Position numbers and translations under genes: made by a program
Notes under the pieces: generated by a model
Seen by the model: the letters and a program-made list of their open reading frames with translations, nothing else
Databases searched by the model: none
What the model was told of the DNA's origin: nothing
Shown here: piece after piece, positions 44,250 through 52,906 of the stretch
Layout of the letters: every line of letters starts with the position of its first letter
How positions within the stretch are numbered: the first letter of the stretch is position 1
Assembly (NCBI GenBank): GCA_016124795.1
Contig: WGNB01000047.1
Coordinates: 1 to 57,138, forward strand
DNA: 57,138 nt
Reading direction: 5' to 3'
DNA from: Rhodopseudomonas sp.
GTDB taxonomy: Bacteria > Pseudomonadota > Alphaproteobacteria > Rhizobiales > Xanthobacteraceae

Positions 44250-46088
44250 ATGAACGGACCCGCATTGCCAAATTCCGACGAACAACGCTACGGCGCCTGG
44301 CCCCTGATCAGGCGGCTGATCACCGAACAAGGCCTGACGCACTGGCGCACCTACGCTTTTGCCTTCGCGCTGATGGCAATTTCGGCCGGCTGCACGGCGC
44401 TGAGCGCCTATCTGATCGGCGACGTCATCAACCAGGCCTATGTCTACAAGAACATGGCCGGTATCGTCACACTCGGCATCATCACGGTGCTGCTGTTCAC
44501 GACAAAAGGCATTGCGACTTACGGCCACACGGTGCTGTTGCAGAAAATCGGCAACCGCATCGTGGCCGACAATCAGCGTTCGGTTTTCAACAAGCTGCTG
44601 AGCGAAGGCCTGAGCTTTTTTACCGACCGTCATTCGACCGAATTCATCGCCCGCCTGACCACCGGCGCCACCGCCTGCACGCAGGTCATCAACCTGCTGG
44701 TGACGTCGATCGGCCGCGATTTCCTGTCGCTGATCGGCCTGCTCACGGTCATGATCGTGCAGGACCCGCTGATGTCGTTTTTCAGCTTCGTGGTCGCGCC
44801 ACCGGCGTTTCTGGTGCTGCGCAAGCTGATCCGCCGTGTTTACAAGATCGGACGCAGCCAGTTCCAGGGCGGCACCCGCATCATCGAGACCTTGCAGGAA
44901 ACGCTTCAGGGCATCCGCATCGTCAAAGCCTTCACGCTGGAAGACACGATGCGGGCGCGGTTCGACGCCAATGTCGCGGCCGTCGAACACGAGGCCAACA
45001 AGATGGCGCGCGTCTCGGCCCGCGCCAGCCCGCTGATGGAAACGCTCGGCGGCTGCGCGATCGCCATCGCACTGGTGTATGGCGGCTATCGTGTGCTCGA
45101 AACCGGCGCCACGCCCGGCCAGTTCTTCTCGTTTATCACCGCCTTCCTGCTCGCCTACGAGCCGGCCAAGCGACTGGCGCGGCTCAACATCGAACTCAAC
45201 GGCGCGCTGGTTGGCGTGCGCGTCCTGTTCGAGGTCATCGACAGCCCGGCGAGCGAGCCCGTCGATGCCGGCAAGCCCGATCTGAAAATCGAGTCGCGCC
45301 GGCTCGAGTTCAAGGACGTGCATTTCGCCTATCGCGACGAAGAGCGGGTGTTGCGCGGCATGTCCTTCGTCGCCGAACCCGGCAAGCTGACCGCGCTGGT
45401 CGGCCCGTCGGGCGGCGGCAAGTCGACGGTGTTCAATCTGCTGCTGCGGTTCTACGACGGCGAACAAGGCAGCATTCTGGTCGACGGCCAGGACATCCGG
45501 CAGGTTTCGCGCCGGTCGTTGCGCCAGCACATCGCCTATGTCGGGCAGGACGTGTTTCTGTTCCGCGACACCATCCGCGAGAACATCGCCTTCGGCCGGC
45601 CCGGCGCCAGCCAGGATGAAATCGTCGCCGCCGCCAAAGGCGCTTACGCCCACGACTTCATCATGTCGTTCCCGCTCGGCTACGATACGCCGGTCGGCGA
45701 GCACGGCCTGAAATTGTCCGGCGGCCAGCGTCAGCGGATCGCAATCGCTCGCGCCCTGATCAAGGATGCGCCGATCATCCTGCTCGACGAGGCCACCGCG
45801 GCGCTCGATTCGGAAAGCGAATTGCAGGTCCGCGAGGCGATGGACCGGCTCTGCGAGGGCCGCACCACGCTGGCGATCGCGCACCGGCTGCATACGGTTT
45901 CGCACGCCGACTGCATCTACGTCATCGAGGGCGGCCACACCGTCGAATCCGGCCGGCACGACGACCTGCTGCGCCGCAACGGCCGTTATGCCTCGTTCTA
46001 CCAGCTTCAGCTCAAGCAGCAGGACGCAACGGGATCGGGAGCGGCCGAACCGGGCTCCGAACCGACCGCCGTTTCGGAAATCGCCTGA
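44250..46088 (+). CDS. ABC transporter, MsbA-like lipid/LPS flippase (half-transporter)
   Basis: A 612-residue half-transporter with six membrane helices (about 35-320) and a C-terminal ATPase domain: Walker A GPSGGGKST at 385-393, signature LSGGQ at 489-493, Walker B IILLDE at 509-514. It functions as a homodimer. VYGGYRVLETGATPGQFFSF in the membrane part is typical of alphaproteobacterial MsbA-like exporters. Its place after LPS core genes suggests export of lipid A-core or a lipid-linked glycan, though a drug exporter is possible. The start is uncertain. ATG 44250 (AAGG close upstream) is used, and 44232 is an alternative. Confidence 0.88.
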   Translation: MNGPALPNSDEQRYGAWPLIRRLITEQGLTHWRTYAFAFALMAISAGCTALSAYLIGDVINQAYVYKNMAGIVTLGIITVLLFTTKGIATYGHTVLLQKIGNRIVADNQRSVFNKLLSEGLSFFTDRHSTEFIARLTTGATACTQVINLLVTSIGRDFLSLIGLLTVMIVQDPLMSFFSFVVAPPAFLVLRKLIRRVYKIGRSQFQGGTRIIETLQETLQGIRIVKAFTLEDTMRARFDANVAAVEHEANKMARVSARASPLMETLGGCAIAIALVYGGYRVLETGATPGQFFSFITAFLLAYEPAKRLARLNIELNGALVGVRVLFEVIDSPASEPVDAGKPDLKIESRRLEFKDVHFAYRDEERVLRGMSFVAEPGKLTALVGPSGGGKSTVFNLLLRFYDGEQGSILVDGQDIRQVSRRSLRQHIAYVGQDVFLFRDTIRENIAFGRPGASQDEIVAAAKGAYAHDFIMSFPLGYDTPVGEHGLKLSGGQRQRIAIARALIKDAPIILLDEATAALDSESELQVREAMDRLCEGRTTLAIAHRLHTVSHADCIYVIEGGHTVESGRHDDLLRRNGRYASFYQLQLKQQDATGSGAAEPGSEPTAVSEIA

Positions 46089-46252
46089 CGCCGGAGTGGG
46101 TGACAGCGCCAGCCCGGTCGGCCCCCATCGGCCGGCCGGCGGGCGCCTCCGAGGGGTTCTTTTACGCCTTGTTCGAAGGCGGATAATGCGATACCCGAGG
46201 GCCACTCAAGCCCGTCGAATAACCCTTTTTCACCATCCAGAAGGCCAAATCC

Positions 46253-46954
46253 ATGAGCGCGGACTACGTCATTCCTGCGCCGCCGCAGCCCGTCATCGCG
46301 GTTGCCGGCACCACCAAGACCTACCCGGTTCGCCGCATCTGGTGCGTCGGACGCAATTACATCGAGCACATCCGCGAGATGGGCCAGGACGAGCGCCTGC
46401 CGCCGTTCTATTTCGCCAAGGCGGCCGACATGATCGTGGCGGACGGCGGCACCGTGCCCTACCCGTCGCTGACCAAGGACATGCACCACGAGGTCGAACT
46501 GGTCGTCGTGCTCAAGTCGGGCGGCCGTAACATCCCGGTCGACAAGGCCAATGACTGCATCTACGGCTACGCCGTCGGCATCGACCTGACCCGGCGCGAC
46601 CTGCAGATCGCTTCGCGCGACCTGAAGCGGCCGTGGGAAGTCGGCAAGTCCTTCGATCATTCCGCCCCGTGCGGCGCGATCAAGCCCGCCAGCGAAATCG
46701 GTCACCCGACCTCGGCCAAGATCACGCTCAAGTGCAACGGCGAGATGCGCCAGGACGGCGACATCAATCAGCTGATCTGGAACGTGCCTGAGATCATCGC
46801 CGACCTGTCGAAGATGGTCGAACTGGCCGCTGGCGACATCATCATGACCGGCACGCCGGCGGGCGTCGCCGCTTGCGTCCCGGGCGACAAGCTTGAATGC
46901 GCCGTCGAAGGCGTCGGCACCTGCACCGTGACCATCGGGCCGGCGCTGACCTAA
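46253..46954 (+). CDS. FAH family protein (fumarylpyruvate hydrolase-like)
   Basis: A 233-residue single-domain FAH enzyme. The metal ligands are Glu80 and Glu82 in HHEVEL and Asp111 in VGIDLTRRD, with the active-site Lys132 in EVGKSFDHS and GTPAGV at 200-205. The short form with RIWCVGRNYIEHIREMG is typical of fumarylpyruvate hydrolases (gentisate pathway) and acylpyruvases such as FAHD1. It shares little N-terminal sequence with the two longer FAH proteins of the window. No gentisate dioxygenase is next to it, so the substrate is uncertain. A strong terminator follows at 47019-47049, so it is probably a single-gene unit. Confidence 0.9.
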   Translation: MSADYVIPAPPQPVIAVAGTTKTYPVRRIWCVGRNYIEHIREMGQDERLPPFYFAKAADMIVADGGTVPYPSLTKDMHHEVELVVVLKSGGRNIPVDKANDCIYGYAVGIDLTRRDLQIASRDLKRPWEVGKSFDHSAPCGAIKPASEIGHPTSAKITLKCNGEMRQDGDINQLIWNVPEIIADLSKMVELAAGDIIMTGTPAGVAACVPGDKLECAVEGVGTCTVTIGPALT

Positions 46955-47018
46955 GCGACCGCGCCGATCGTTGCTCGGTATCGGACTACTTTATTCGTGG
47001 TCCCTTAAGACTAAATAG

Positions 47019-47049
47019 ACGGCCGGCGGATGGAACCGCCGGCCGTTTT
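47019..47049 (+). terminator. Rho-independent terminator after the FAH gene
   Basis: An 11-bp perfect stem (47019-47029 with 47036-47046), a 6-nt loop and a TTTT tail (47046-47049), 65 bp after the FAH stop. It is one of the strongest terminators in the window. Confidence 0.9.
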
Positions 47050-47154
47050 GCGTTGTTTAACTGTTTAATAACGGCGGAAACGCAAAGTAGACGCTACTGC
47101 ACAAGACCGGGGCTCGATGCTTGCGACCTAAGCCAGCGCAAAGGACCAACACCG

Positions 47155-47379
47155 ATGGGACAAGCCCTCAACGCCAACTGGTACCCGTTTCCGACCGTCA
47201 CTGAAGCCGCGCAGATGGCCGACAGTGTGTTGCGGTATTCGCCCGCGACCGACGCCGAGGCACTGAAGCTGTTGCGCGCCAGTTTTCCGAATTGCCCGTT
47301 GAGCCTGCGCGTGGCGGCGCTCGACCTGCTGATGCGCCGCAAGACACGCAATCCGAGCCGCGGCTACATTCCGAGATAG
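47155..47379 (+). CDS. Small protein of unknown function
   Basis: A 74-residue protein that I do not recognise. It starts MGQALNANWYPFPTV and ends in a basic region (MRRKTRNPSRGYIPR). It is mostly helical by eye, has two cysteines (one in FPNCPLSL) and no signal peptide. AAAGGA lies 8-9 nt before the ATG. It is independently transcribed after the terminator at 47019-47049, and its last 16 bp overlap the end of livF on the other strand. Coding seems likely from the ribosome site, but no family is assigned. Confidence 0.55.
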   Translation: MGQALNANWYPFPTVTEAAQMADSVLRYSPATDAEALKLLRASFPNCPLSLRVAALDLLMRRKTRNPSRGYIPR

Positions 47380-48068
47380 GCCTGACGCACACGGTCGTCG
47401 CCGAGCAAGGCCTCGCCGCTGCCCGACAGCGTGATGCGACCGTTTTCCAGCACGTAAGCCTGGCTCGCCAGTTTGAGCGAGACCGCGACGTTCTGCTCGA
47501 CCAGCACACAGGTCAAACCGTCGCGATTGAGATCGCGCACCGTCTGCAGCACCTGCTGCACCACCGTCGGCGCCAGACCGAGCGAAGGCTCGTCGAACAT
47601 CACCAGTTCCGGCGCGCCCATCAGGCAGCGGCCAATGGCCAGCATCTGCTGTTCGCCGCCCGATAGCGTGCCGGCCGCCTGCGCGCGGCGTTCGGCCAGC
47701 CGCGGAAACATCGTGTAGACCTTGTCGAGGTTGCGATCGCGCAAACCCCTCGCCCGCGGCAGCATCGCGCCCATCGCCAAATTTTCGGCAATCGACAGCG
47801 ACGGGAAAACCTGCCGGCCCTCGGCGACCTGACCGATCCCGAGATCGCACACCTTATGGCTCGGCGCGCCGCCGATATCGACGCCGCGATAGAGAATGCG
47901 GCCGCGCGCCGGCTTGTGCATACCGGCAATGGTGCGGATCAACGAGGTCTTGCCGGCGCCATTGGCGCCGACGATCGCGACGATCGCGCCCTCGGCGATC
48001 TCGAGCGAGACGCCGTCGAGCGCCTGGGCATCGCCATGGAATACGTCGAGACTTTCGATTTTGAGCAT
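47364..48068 (-). CDS. livF: Branched-chain amino acid-type ABC importer ATPase LivF
   Basis: A 234-residue ATPase of a Liv-type importer. Walker A GANGAGKTS (34-42), signature LSGGEQQ, Walker B LVMFDEPSLGLAP and the LivF-specific EQNVAVSLKLA near the end are all present. Its ATG shares one base with the livG stop (TGATG), so both ATPases are co-translated. It drives the LivHM permease. The last codons overlap those of a small opposing gene. In alphaproteobacteria such systems import amino acids, amides or aromatic acids. Confidence 0.95.
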   Translation of the reverse strand: MLKIESLDVFHGDAQALDGVSLEIAEGAIVAIVGANGAGKTSLIRTIAGMHKPARGRILYRGVDIGGAPSHKVCDLGIGQVAEGRQVFPSLSIAENLAMGAMLPRARGLRDRNLDKVYTMFPRLAERRAQAAGTLSGGEQQMLAIGRCLMGAPELVMFDEPSLGLAPTVVQQVLQTVRDLNRDGLTCVLVEQNVAVSLKLASQAYVLENGRITLSGSGEALLGDDRVRQAYLGM

Positions 48069-48796
48069 CAGGAGACGGCCTCCGCCCCGAGATAGGAGTG
48101 GATGACGGCCGGGTCCCGCACAACCTCTTCCGGGACGCCTTGCGCGATCGCCGCGCCGTGATGCAACACAAGGATCGAGCCGGCCAGCGCCATCACCGCG
48201 CGCATGACGTGCTCGATCAGCAGAATCGTCAGGCCGCTGTCGCGGTTCAGCTCGCGCAGGATCGCGACAATGCGGTCGGTCTCGGTCGGCCGCAGTCCGG
48301 CCATCACCTCATCCAGCAACAGGAGCTTCGGGTTGGTGGCGAGAGAGCGCGCCACTTCGAGTCGCTTGCGGTCCGGCAAGGTCAGCGAAGACGCCCGTTG
48401 CGCACGCTTGTCGTACAGATCGAGCCGCCGCAGCACGTCCTGCGCATGCGCACGGGCATCGATTACATTCGGCCGGCGCATCAAGGCGCCGACGATCACG
48501 TTATCCTCGACGCTCAAAGCCGGGAACGGCCGCACGATCTGGAACGTGCGGCCGATGCCGCGCCGGCAAATCTTGTCCGGCGTCAGCCCGGAAATCCGTT
48601 CGCCGGCAAAGTCGATACTGCCGTTGTCCGGCGTATAGACCCCGGCGATCATATTGAACAAGGTTGTCTTGCCGGCGCCGTTCGGCCCGATCACCGCGAA
48701 GATGCCACCTTCCGGCACCTCGAAGCTCAGGCGATCGACCGCGAGCAGGCCGCGGAATCGCTTGCTGATGCCATCGACTTTTAGCAAGGCGCTCAT
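48068..48796 (-). CDS. livG: Liv-type ABC importer ATPase LivG
   Basis: A 242-residue ATPase. Walker A is GPNGAGKTT, Walker B LLLLDEVMAGLRPTE and the Liv insertion FRGLLAVDRLSFEV are visible. The signature region reads LTLPDRKRLEVARSL instead of LSGGQ, a variant known in one LivG branch. The ATG at 48796 overlaps the livM stop (ATGA). A frame to 48835 runs into livM and is rejected. It partners with LivF as the ATPase pair. Confidence 0.94.
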   Translation of the reverse strand: MSALLKVDGISKRFRGLLAVDRLSFEVPEGGIFAVIGPNGAGKTTLFNMIAGVYTPDNGSIDFAGERISGLTPDKICRRGIGRTFQIVRPFPALSVEDNVIVGALMRRPNVIDARAHAQDVLRRLDLYDKRAQRASSLTLPDRKRLEVARSLATNPKLLLLDEVMAGLRPTETDRIVAILRELNRDSGLTILLIEHVMRAVMALAGSILVLHHGAAIAQGVPEEVVRDPAVIHSYLGAEAVS

Positions 48797-49806
48797 CGGC
48801 CGCGCTCCGTCAATCCGAGCCGGCGCGACAGCCACGGCCAGATGCCGTCCGGCATCGCAAGAATGACCAGCAACAGGCAGATGCCATAGAACACCTGCTT
48901 GGCGCCGGGCAGATCGACGCCGATCGCATTGAGGCTGGCGGTCAACGTCTCCGCCAGTCCGGTGAGTACAAAGGCGCCCAGAATCGGTCCGAACAAGGTG
49001 CCGATGCCACCGACAATCGGCCCGAGAATGATCTCGATCGAGCGCGAGATATGAAACACCTGCTCGGGGAACAGATTATTGTAATAGAAAGCATAAATCA
49101 CACCGGCGAAAGACGTCATCGCCGCCGAGATCACCACGGCGATCATCTTGTAACGGAAGGTGTCGATACCGGTGGCGCGCGCGGCTTCTTCGTCCTCGCG
49201 GATCGCCAGCCAGAAATAGCCGATCCGGCTTTGCAGCAAGGCGCGGCAGAAGATGAAAGCCGCCAGCGTGGCGACCAACAGGATATAGTAGAACATCTCC
49301 GGGTGACCGCGCAGTTGCCACAAGTCGTCATGGCTGAATTGGGCGACCGGCAGAAACAGACCCGACGAACCGCGCGTCCAGGCCAGATGATCGAAGCCGA
49401 GCCGGGCGAATTCGGCCACCGCAATGGTGAGGATCGCGAAATAGACGCCGCCGACCTTGAAGCGGAAGGCCAGGAAACCAATGAAGGCGCCGGCCAGCGC
49501 CGCCACCGGGATCGCGACCAGAAGCCCGATCCACGGCCCGATGCCGAAATGAACATAAAGCGCGGCCGCCGTATACGCGCCAAGTCCAACATAAAGCGCG
49601 TGGCCGAGCGAAAGCTGGCCGGCAAAGCCCATCATGATATTCCAGGCTTGGCCGATATAGGCAAAGTACAGAATCAGGATCAGCACGGTCAGCAGATAAT
49701 CGCTGGCGACGAAGGGCGCGCCAAACAGCACGACCAGCAGCACGCCCATCAACAGGAGCGCACGCGGCGATACGCCTTCAAACAATCGGGCCATCATCGT
49801 TCGCAT
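48793..49806 (-). CDS. livM: Liv-type ABC importer permease LivM
   Basis: A 337-residue permease with about ten transmembrane helices. IGQAWNIMMGFAGQLSLGHA, near residue 55-75, is the LivM hallmark, and a coupling region AIREDEEAARATGIDTFRYK follows near 205-225. It pairs with LivH. ATG 49806 is used; 49797 is an alternative. The gap to livH is 37 bp. A basic C-terminal tail ends in RRLGLTERGR. Confidence 0.94.
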   Translation of the reverse strand: MRTMMARLFEGVSPRALLLMGVLLVVLFGAPFVASDYLLTVLILILYFAYIGQAWNIMMGFAGQLSLGHALYVGLGAYTAAALYVHFGIGPWIGLLVAIPVAALAGAFIGFLAFRFKVGGVYFAILTIAVAEFARLGFDHLAWTRGSSGLFLPVAQFSHDDLWQLRGHPEMFYYILLVATLAAFIFCRALLQSRIGYFWLAIREDEEAARATGIDTFRYKMIAVVISAAMTSFAGVIYAFYYNNLFPEQVFHISRSIEIILGPIVGGIGTLFGPILGAFVLTGLAETLTASLNAIGVDLPGAKQVFYGICLLLVILAMPDGIWPWLSRRLGLTERGR

Positions 49807-49843
49807 CTCGTTACCAATCCGGTCGTCTCGGGTCGCAATGACA

Positions 49844-50716
49844 TCACGCAGCCTTTTTGCCCATGATGCCCTGCGGGCGGAACAACAACACCAGGACCAG
49901 AATGGCGAAAGCGAACATGCTTTTCGCCGACGGCGTAAACAGCAAGCCGGCCATCGCCTCGGTCATGCCGATCAGCACGCCGCCGATCAAAGCGCCGGGC
50001 ATCGACCCGAGGCCGCCGGTGATGACGATGACGAAGGCCAACAGCGTATAGGCCGGCCCGAGCGACGGCGTCACGTCGACGATCAGCACCAGCATGACGC
50101 CGGCGGCGCCGACGCAGGCCGCTCCGAGACCGAAGGTCAGCGCATAAAGATGCTTGACGTCGAGGCCGACGACGAGAGCGCCGGTGTAATTGTCGGCGCA
50201 GGCACGGATCGCGGTACCAAGCCGGGTATACTGAAAGAATGAGAACAGCGCCCCCGCCACCACCAGCGCCGCGAGCGCGGCATAGGCCTTGGTGGCGTCA
50301 ACGATCAACGGCCCGACCTGGAAACTGTCATAGGAATAAGAGGTCTGGACGTTCTGGGCGTCGGGCCCGAACAGGATCAGCAGCACGTTGACGATGATAA
50401 TGGCGATCGCGACCAACAGCAGGAACTGGGTGTGCTCCGGCCGCGTAATAAATGGATTGATCACGCCGGCTTGCAGCACATAGCCGAAGACGCCAAGCAC
50501 GGCGGCAATCGGCACCAGCATGATCAGCGGATCGAGATGCAGCGCGGAAAACAGCGTGACCGCGATATACATGGCAATCGTCATCATCTCGCCATGGGCG
50601 AAATTGACCACCCGCACCACGCCGAAGATCACCGACAGGCCGAGCGCCATCAGGCCGTAAACAAGGCCGGTCAGCAGGCCGCCGACGGCGACATTGAGAT
50701 AGACGTCTAAGGGCAC
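49844..50716 (-). CDS. livH: Liv-type ABC importer permease LivH
   Basis: A 290-residue permease with about eight helices. GLVYGLMALGLSVIFGVVRV and NFAHGEMMTIAMYIA near the start are LivH signatures. FGLGAACVGAAGVML follows in the later half. GTG at 50716 with AGGA 7 nt upstream is preferred. An ATG at 50779 would add 21 basic residues that do not fit a permease. It follows the binding-protein gene by 81 bp. Confidence 0.92.
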   Translation of the reverse strand: MPLDVYLNVAVGGLLTGLVYGLMALGLSVIFGVVRVVNFAHGEMMTIAMYIAVTLFSALHLDPLIMLVPIAAVLGVFGYVLQAGVINPFITRPEHTQFLLLVAIAIIIVNVLLILFGPDAQNVQTSYSYDSFQVGPLIVDATKAYAALAALVVAGALFSFFQYTRLGTAIRACADNYTGALVVGLDVKHLYALTFGLGAACVGAAGVMLVLIVDVTPSLGPAYTLLAFVIVITGGLGSMPGALIGGVLIGMTEAMAGLLFTPSAKSMFAFAILVLVLLFRPQGIMGKKAA

Positions 50717-50797
50717 GGGATAATCCTGATACGCATTGCTCCGACCGCGGCGCCAAACGCGACGGCACGGCCGGAGCAAGGAGGACGCAGGCCTGGG

Positions 50798-52069
50798 TTA
50801 GGCGCGCTTGTTGTACGGCGTCAACGGCCAGACCGGCTTGGCATTGGCCGCTTCCTTCGGCGCCAAAGTCACCAGCTTGCCGCCGCGGTTCTGAATCGCG
50901 GAGTCCTTCAGCTTGTCGTTCTGACCCTTGGCATTGAACATGATGCCGGGGCCGGGGCTGACATTGTTGGTGATGTTGGTGGCGCGGATGGCGTCGGCCA
51001 GGGCCTTCGGGTCGGTCGAGCCGGCGCGCTTGTAGGCGTCGGCAGCGATCAACAGCGCCTCGAAGGTGTAAACGTGGTTGGTGTTGAGGTTGACGCCCGG
51101 ATGCGCCTTGGCCAGCGCTGCTTCGAGCTGCTTGGACAGCGGCTTGTTCGGGTCGTACCACGGCGTGAAGCTCATCGGACCGTCGGACAGCTTGCCGAGG
51201 GTCTTGAGATACTGATCCTCGTACCAGCCCGGACCCATGCTCATGATCGCCATCGGCGACCAGCGCTGCTTGACCATTTCGCGGGTCAGCAGGATGGCGT
51301 CGTTGAGGCGGCTGACCACCAGCAACGCTTCGGCGCCGCTCGCCTTGGCTTTGGCGACTTCGACCGACAGATCGCGCGCCGCCGGATCGTAAGAGATCGT
51401 TTCCGCAACTTTATAGGGCATATCGAATTTCGGCATCAGCGCGCCGATGCCCTTGGCCATGGCGGTGCCGAAGGTGTCGTTGACGTGCAGGAAGGCGACC
51501 GACTTCGGCGCCGAACCGGTCAACGCGAACACTTCCTTCTGATTCTTGAAGGCGTCGGTGAGAATCATCGGCGCGGTCGGGAAGTTGCGGAACACGAACT
51601 TGTAGCCCTGCTCGGTGATCGGCGGAGCGGCGGCGATGTTGATGACGTAAGGGATGCCCTTCTGTTCGGCGACCTGGGCGATCGCCGAGCTCTGGCCGGA
51701 GTCGAAAGCGCCGACCAGCAACTGCACGCCTTCACCGATCAGCTTTTCGGCGCGCGAACGCGCGACCTCGACGTTGGTTTCGGTGTCGGCATTGATGATC
51801 TGAAGCTCGGGCAGGCCGAGGTCCTTGAGGATGCCGGCGGCGATATCGACGCCACGCTGACAATCCTGGCCGATGCCCGCCTGATAGCCCGAGCGCGGCA
51901 GCAGCACGCCGACCTTCAGCGGTCCGCCGGCCGCGCGCGCGATGTTGAACGGCGCAACGCCCGCGGTGAAGCCAACCGCGCCGAGGCCCGCCGAAAAGGT
52001 GCGGCGGCTGATGCGCCCGACCGCCGATTGAGCAGCGGATTTGGAATCGGAATTGAATTTCGAAGTCAT
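50798..52069 (-). CDS. Liv-type ABC importer substrate-binding protein
   Basis: A 423-residue type I periplasmic binding protein (ANF-receptor fold). A twin-arginine signal, SRRTFSAGLGAVGF, precedes a hydrophobic stretch ending at ARAA. The mature protein starts PLKVGVLLPRSGYQAGIGQ. VQLLVGAFDSGQSSAIAQVA and GYKFVFRNFPTAPM build the ligand cleft. The absence of the classic branched-chain residues suggests an aromatic acid, amide or other ligand. The ATG at 52069 has GGGAGGA 6-7 nt upstream. First gene of the five-gene importer operon, divergent from a MarR regulator that may control it. Confidence 0.92.
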   Translation of the reverse strand: MTSKFNSDSKSAAQSAVGRISRRTFSAGLGAVGFTAGVAPFNIARAAGGPLKVGVLLPRSGYQAGIGQDCQRGVDIAAGILKDLGLPELQIINADTETNVEVARSRAEKLIGEGVQLLVGAFDSGQSSAIAQVAEQKGIPYVINIAAAPPITEQGYKFVFRNFPTAPMILTDAFKNQKEVFALTGSAPKSVAFLHVNDTFGTAMAKGIGALMPKFDMPYKVAETISYDPAARDLSVEVAKAKASGAEALLVVSRLNDAILLTREMVKQRWSPMAIMSMGPGWYEDQYLKTLGKLSDGPMSFTPWYDPNKPLSKQLEAALAKAHPGVNLNTNHVYTFEALLIAADAYKRAGSTDPKALADAIRATNITNNVSPGPGIMFNAKGQNDKLKDSAIQNRGGKLVTLAPKEAANAKPVWPLTPYNKRA

Positions 52070-52270
52070 TTGAATTCCTCCCTGGCCTGAGTTGGCCGTT
52101 AAATCGGATGATGCCGGATTTGCTCCGGTTCTCACAAGCTCAAAAACGTCGCGCCGGTTGCCGGCTTCGTCAGTGCAAAACGTCAGGTTTTACGGGCCGG
52201 CGAATACAATTCACCATTCCGCATTCCGGTTCGCTGCACCGCACACTGACCGGCGAAGATTGGCCGCATT

Positions 52271-52298
52271 GTTGACGTGGACAACAAATTACGTCAAC
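52271..52298. promoter_or_regulatory. Palindromic candidate operator between the importer operon and marR
   Basis: GTTGACGT at 52271-52278 and ACGTCAAC at 52291-52298 form a perfect 8-bp inverted repeat with a 12-bp spacer in a divergent intergenic region of about 300 bp. A second short pair, GTTG/CAAC, lies inside it. Dimeric MarR proteins bind such palindromes, so it is a likely operator for the adjacent regulator. The site lies about 70 bp before the marR start and 200 bp from the importer start. Confidence 0.5.
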
Positions 52299-52366
52299 CG
52301 CATAATTGCACGCGTTGGTGGCCGCGATCGCGGCCGCCGGCGCGTTCAGACGACCGGGGTTCTACA

Positions 52367-52891
52367 ATGCCGCCAGCCAAACGCATACTACAACCTGGAC
52401 CCGACCAAAGTCGCAGGAAGGCCGGCGTCCGCGCGGCCGGCAAGGCGCCGCTGAAAGTAGCGCCCAGCCCATCGGCCATCGATCTCGGCGTGCTGAACCA
52501 GCATCTCGGCTATTTCGCGCGGCGGATGCAGATCTGGATTTTTCAGGACTTCATCAAGAAACTGTCCAGCATCGACATCAGCCCGGCGCAGTTCTCGGTG
52601 CTGGTGGTGATCGGCGCCAATGAAGGCCTGTCGCAGGCCGAACTGGCCGGCACGCTCGGCATCGAGCGCGCCCGGCTGGTGCGGATGCTGCATCTTCTCG
52701 AGAAACGCGGCCTGACCCAGCGGCTGCCATCCTCCGACGACGGCCGGCGCCACGCGCTGCGGCTGACGCGGGCCGGCCAGACCACCTTGCGCCGGGCCCA
52801 GGCGCTGGCCGCCCAGCACGAGGAAACGCTCAAGCCCAAGCTCGGCGCCGAACGCTATCGCCTGCTGCTCGACGCAATGCGCGCCTTCTGA
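52367..52891 (+). CDS. MarR family transcriptional regulator
   Basis: A 174-residue winged-helix regulator. The DNA-binding part covers about residues 70-140: SPAQFSVLVVIGANEG, then LSQAELAGTLGIERARLVRMLHLLEKRG and the wing RLPSSDDGRRHALRLT. The recognition helix is LGIERARLVRML. A 38-residue N-terminal tail, rich in Pro, Lys and Arg, precedes the dimerisation helix. ATG 52367 with GGGG 7 nt upstream is preferred over GTG 52277, which lies inside the palindrome. It is divergent from the Liv-type importer and convergent with hppD; it may sense an aromatic acid. Confidence 0.9.
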   Translation: MPPAKRILQPGPDQSRRKAGVRAAGKAPLKVAPSPSAIDLGVLNQHLGYFARRMQIWIFQDFIKKLSSIDISPAQFSVLVVIGANEGLSQAELAGTLGIERARLVRMLHLLEKRGLTQRLPSSDDGRRHALRLTRAGQTTLRRAQALAAQHEETLKPKLGAERYRLLLDAMRAF

Positions 52892-52906
52892 GCGGCGTCA
52901 CGCCGC
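52892..52906. terminator. GC hairpin between marR and hppD
   Basis: A 6-bp stem (52892-52897 with 52901-52906) with a 3-nt loop sits exactly between two convergent stops and covers the last codons of the opposing gene. It has no T-tract, so a role as a shared terminator is only possible. Confidence 0.3.

Noticed and set aside
44229-46205. A 658-codon minus-strand open frame opposite the MsbA-like gene
   Set aside because: Antisense shadow. The plus strand has intact Walker and signature motifs.
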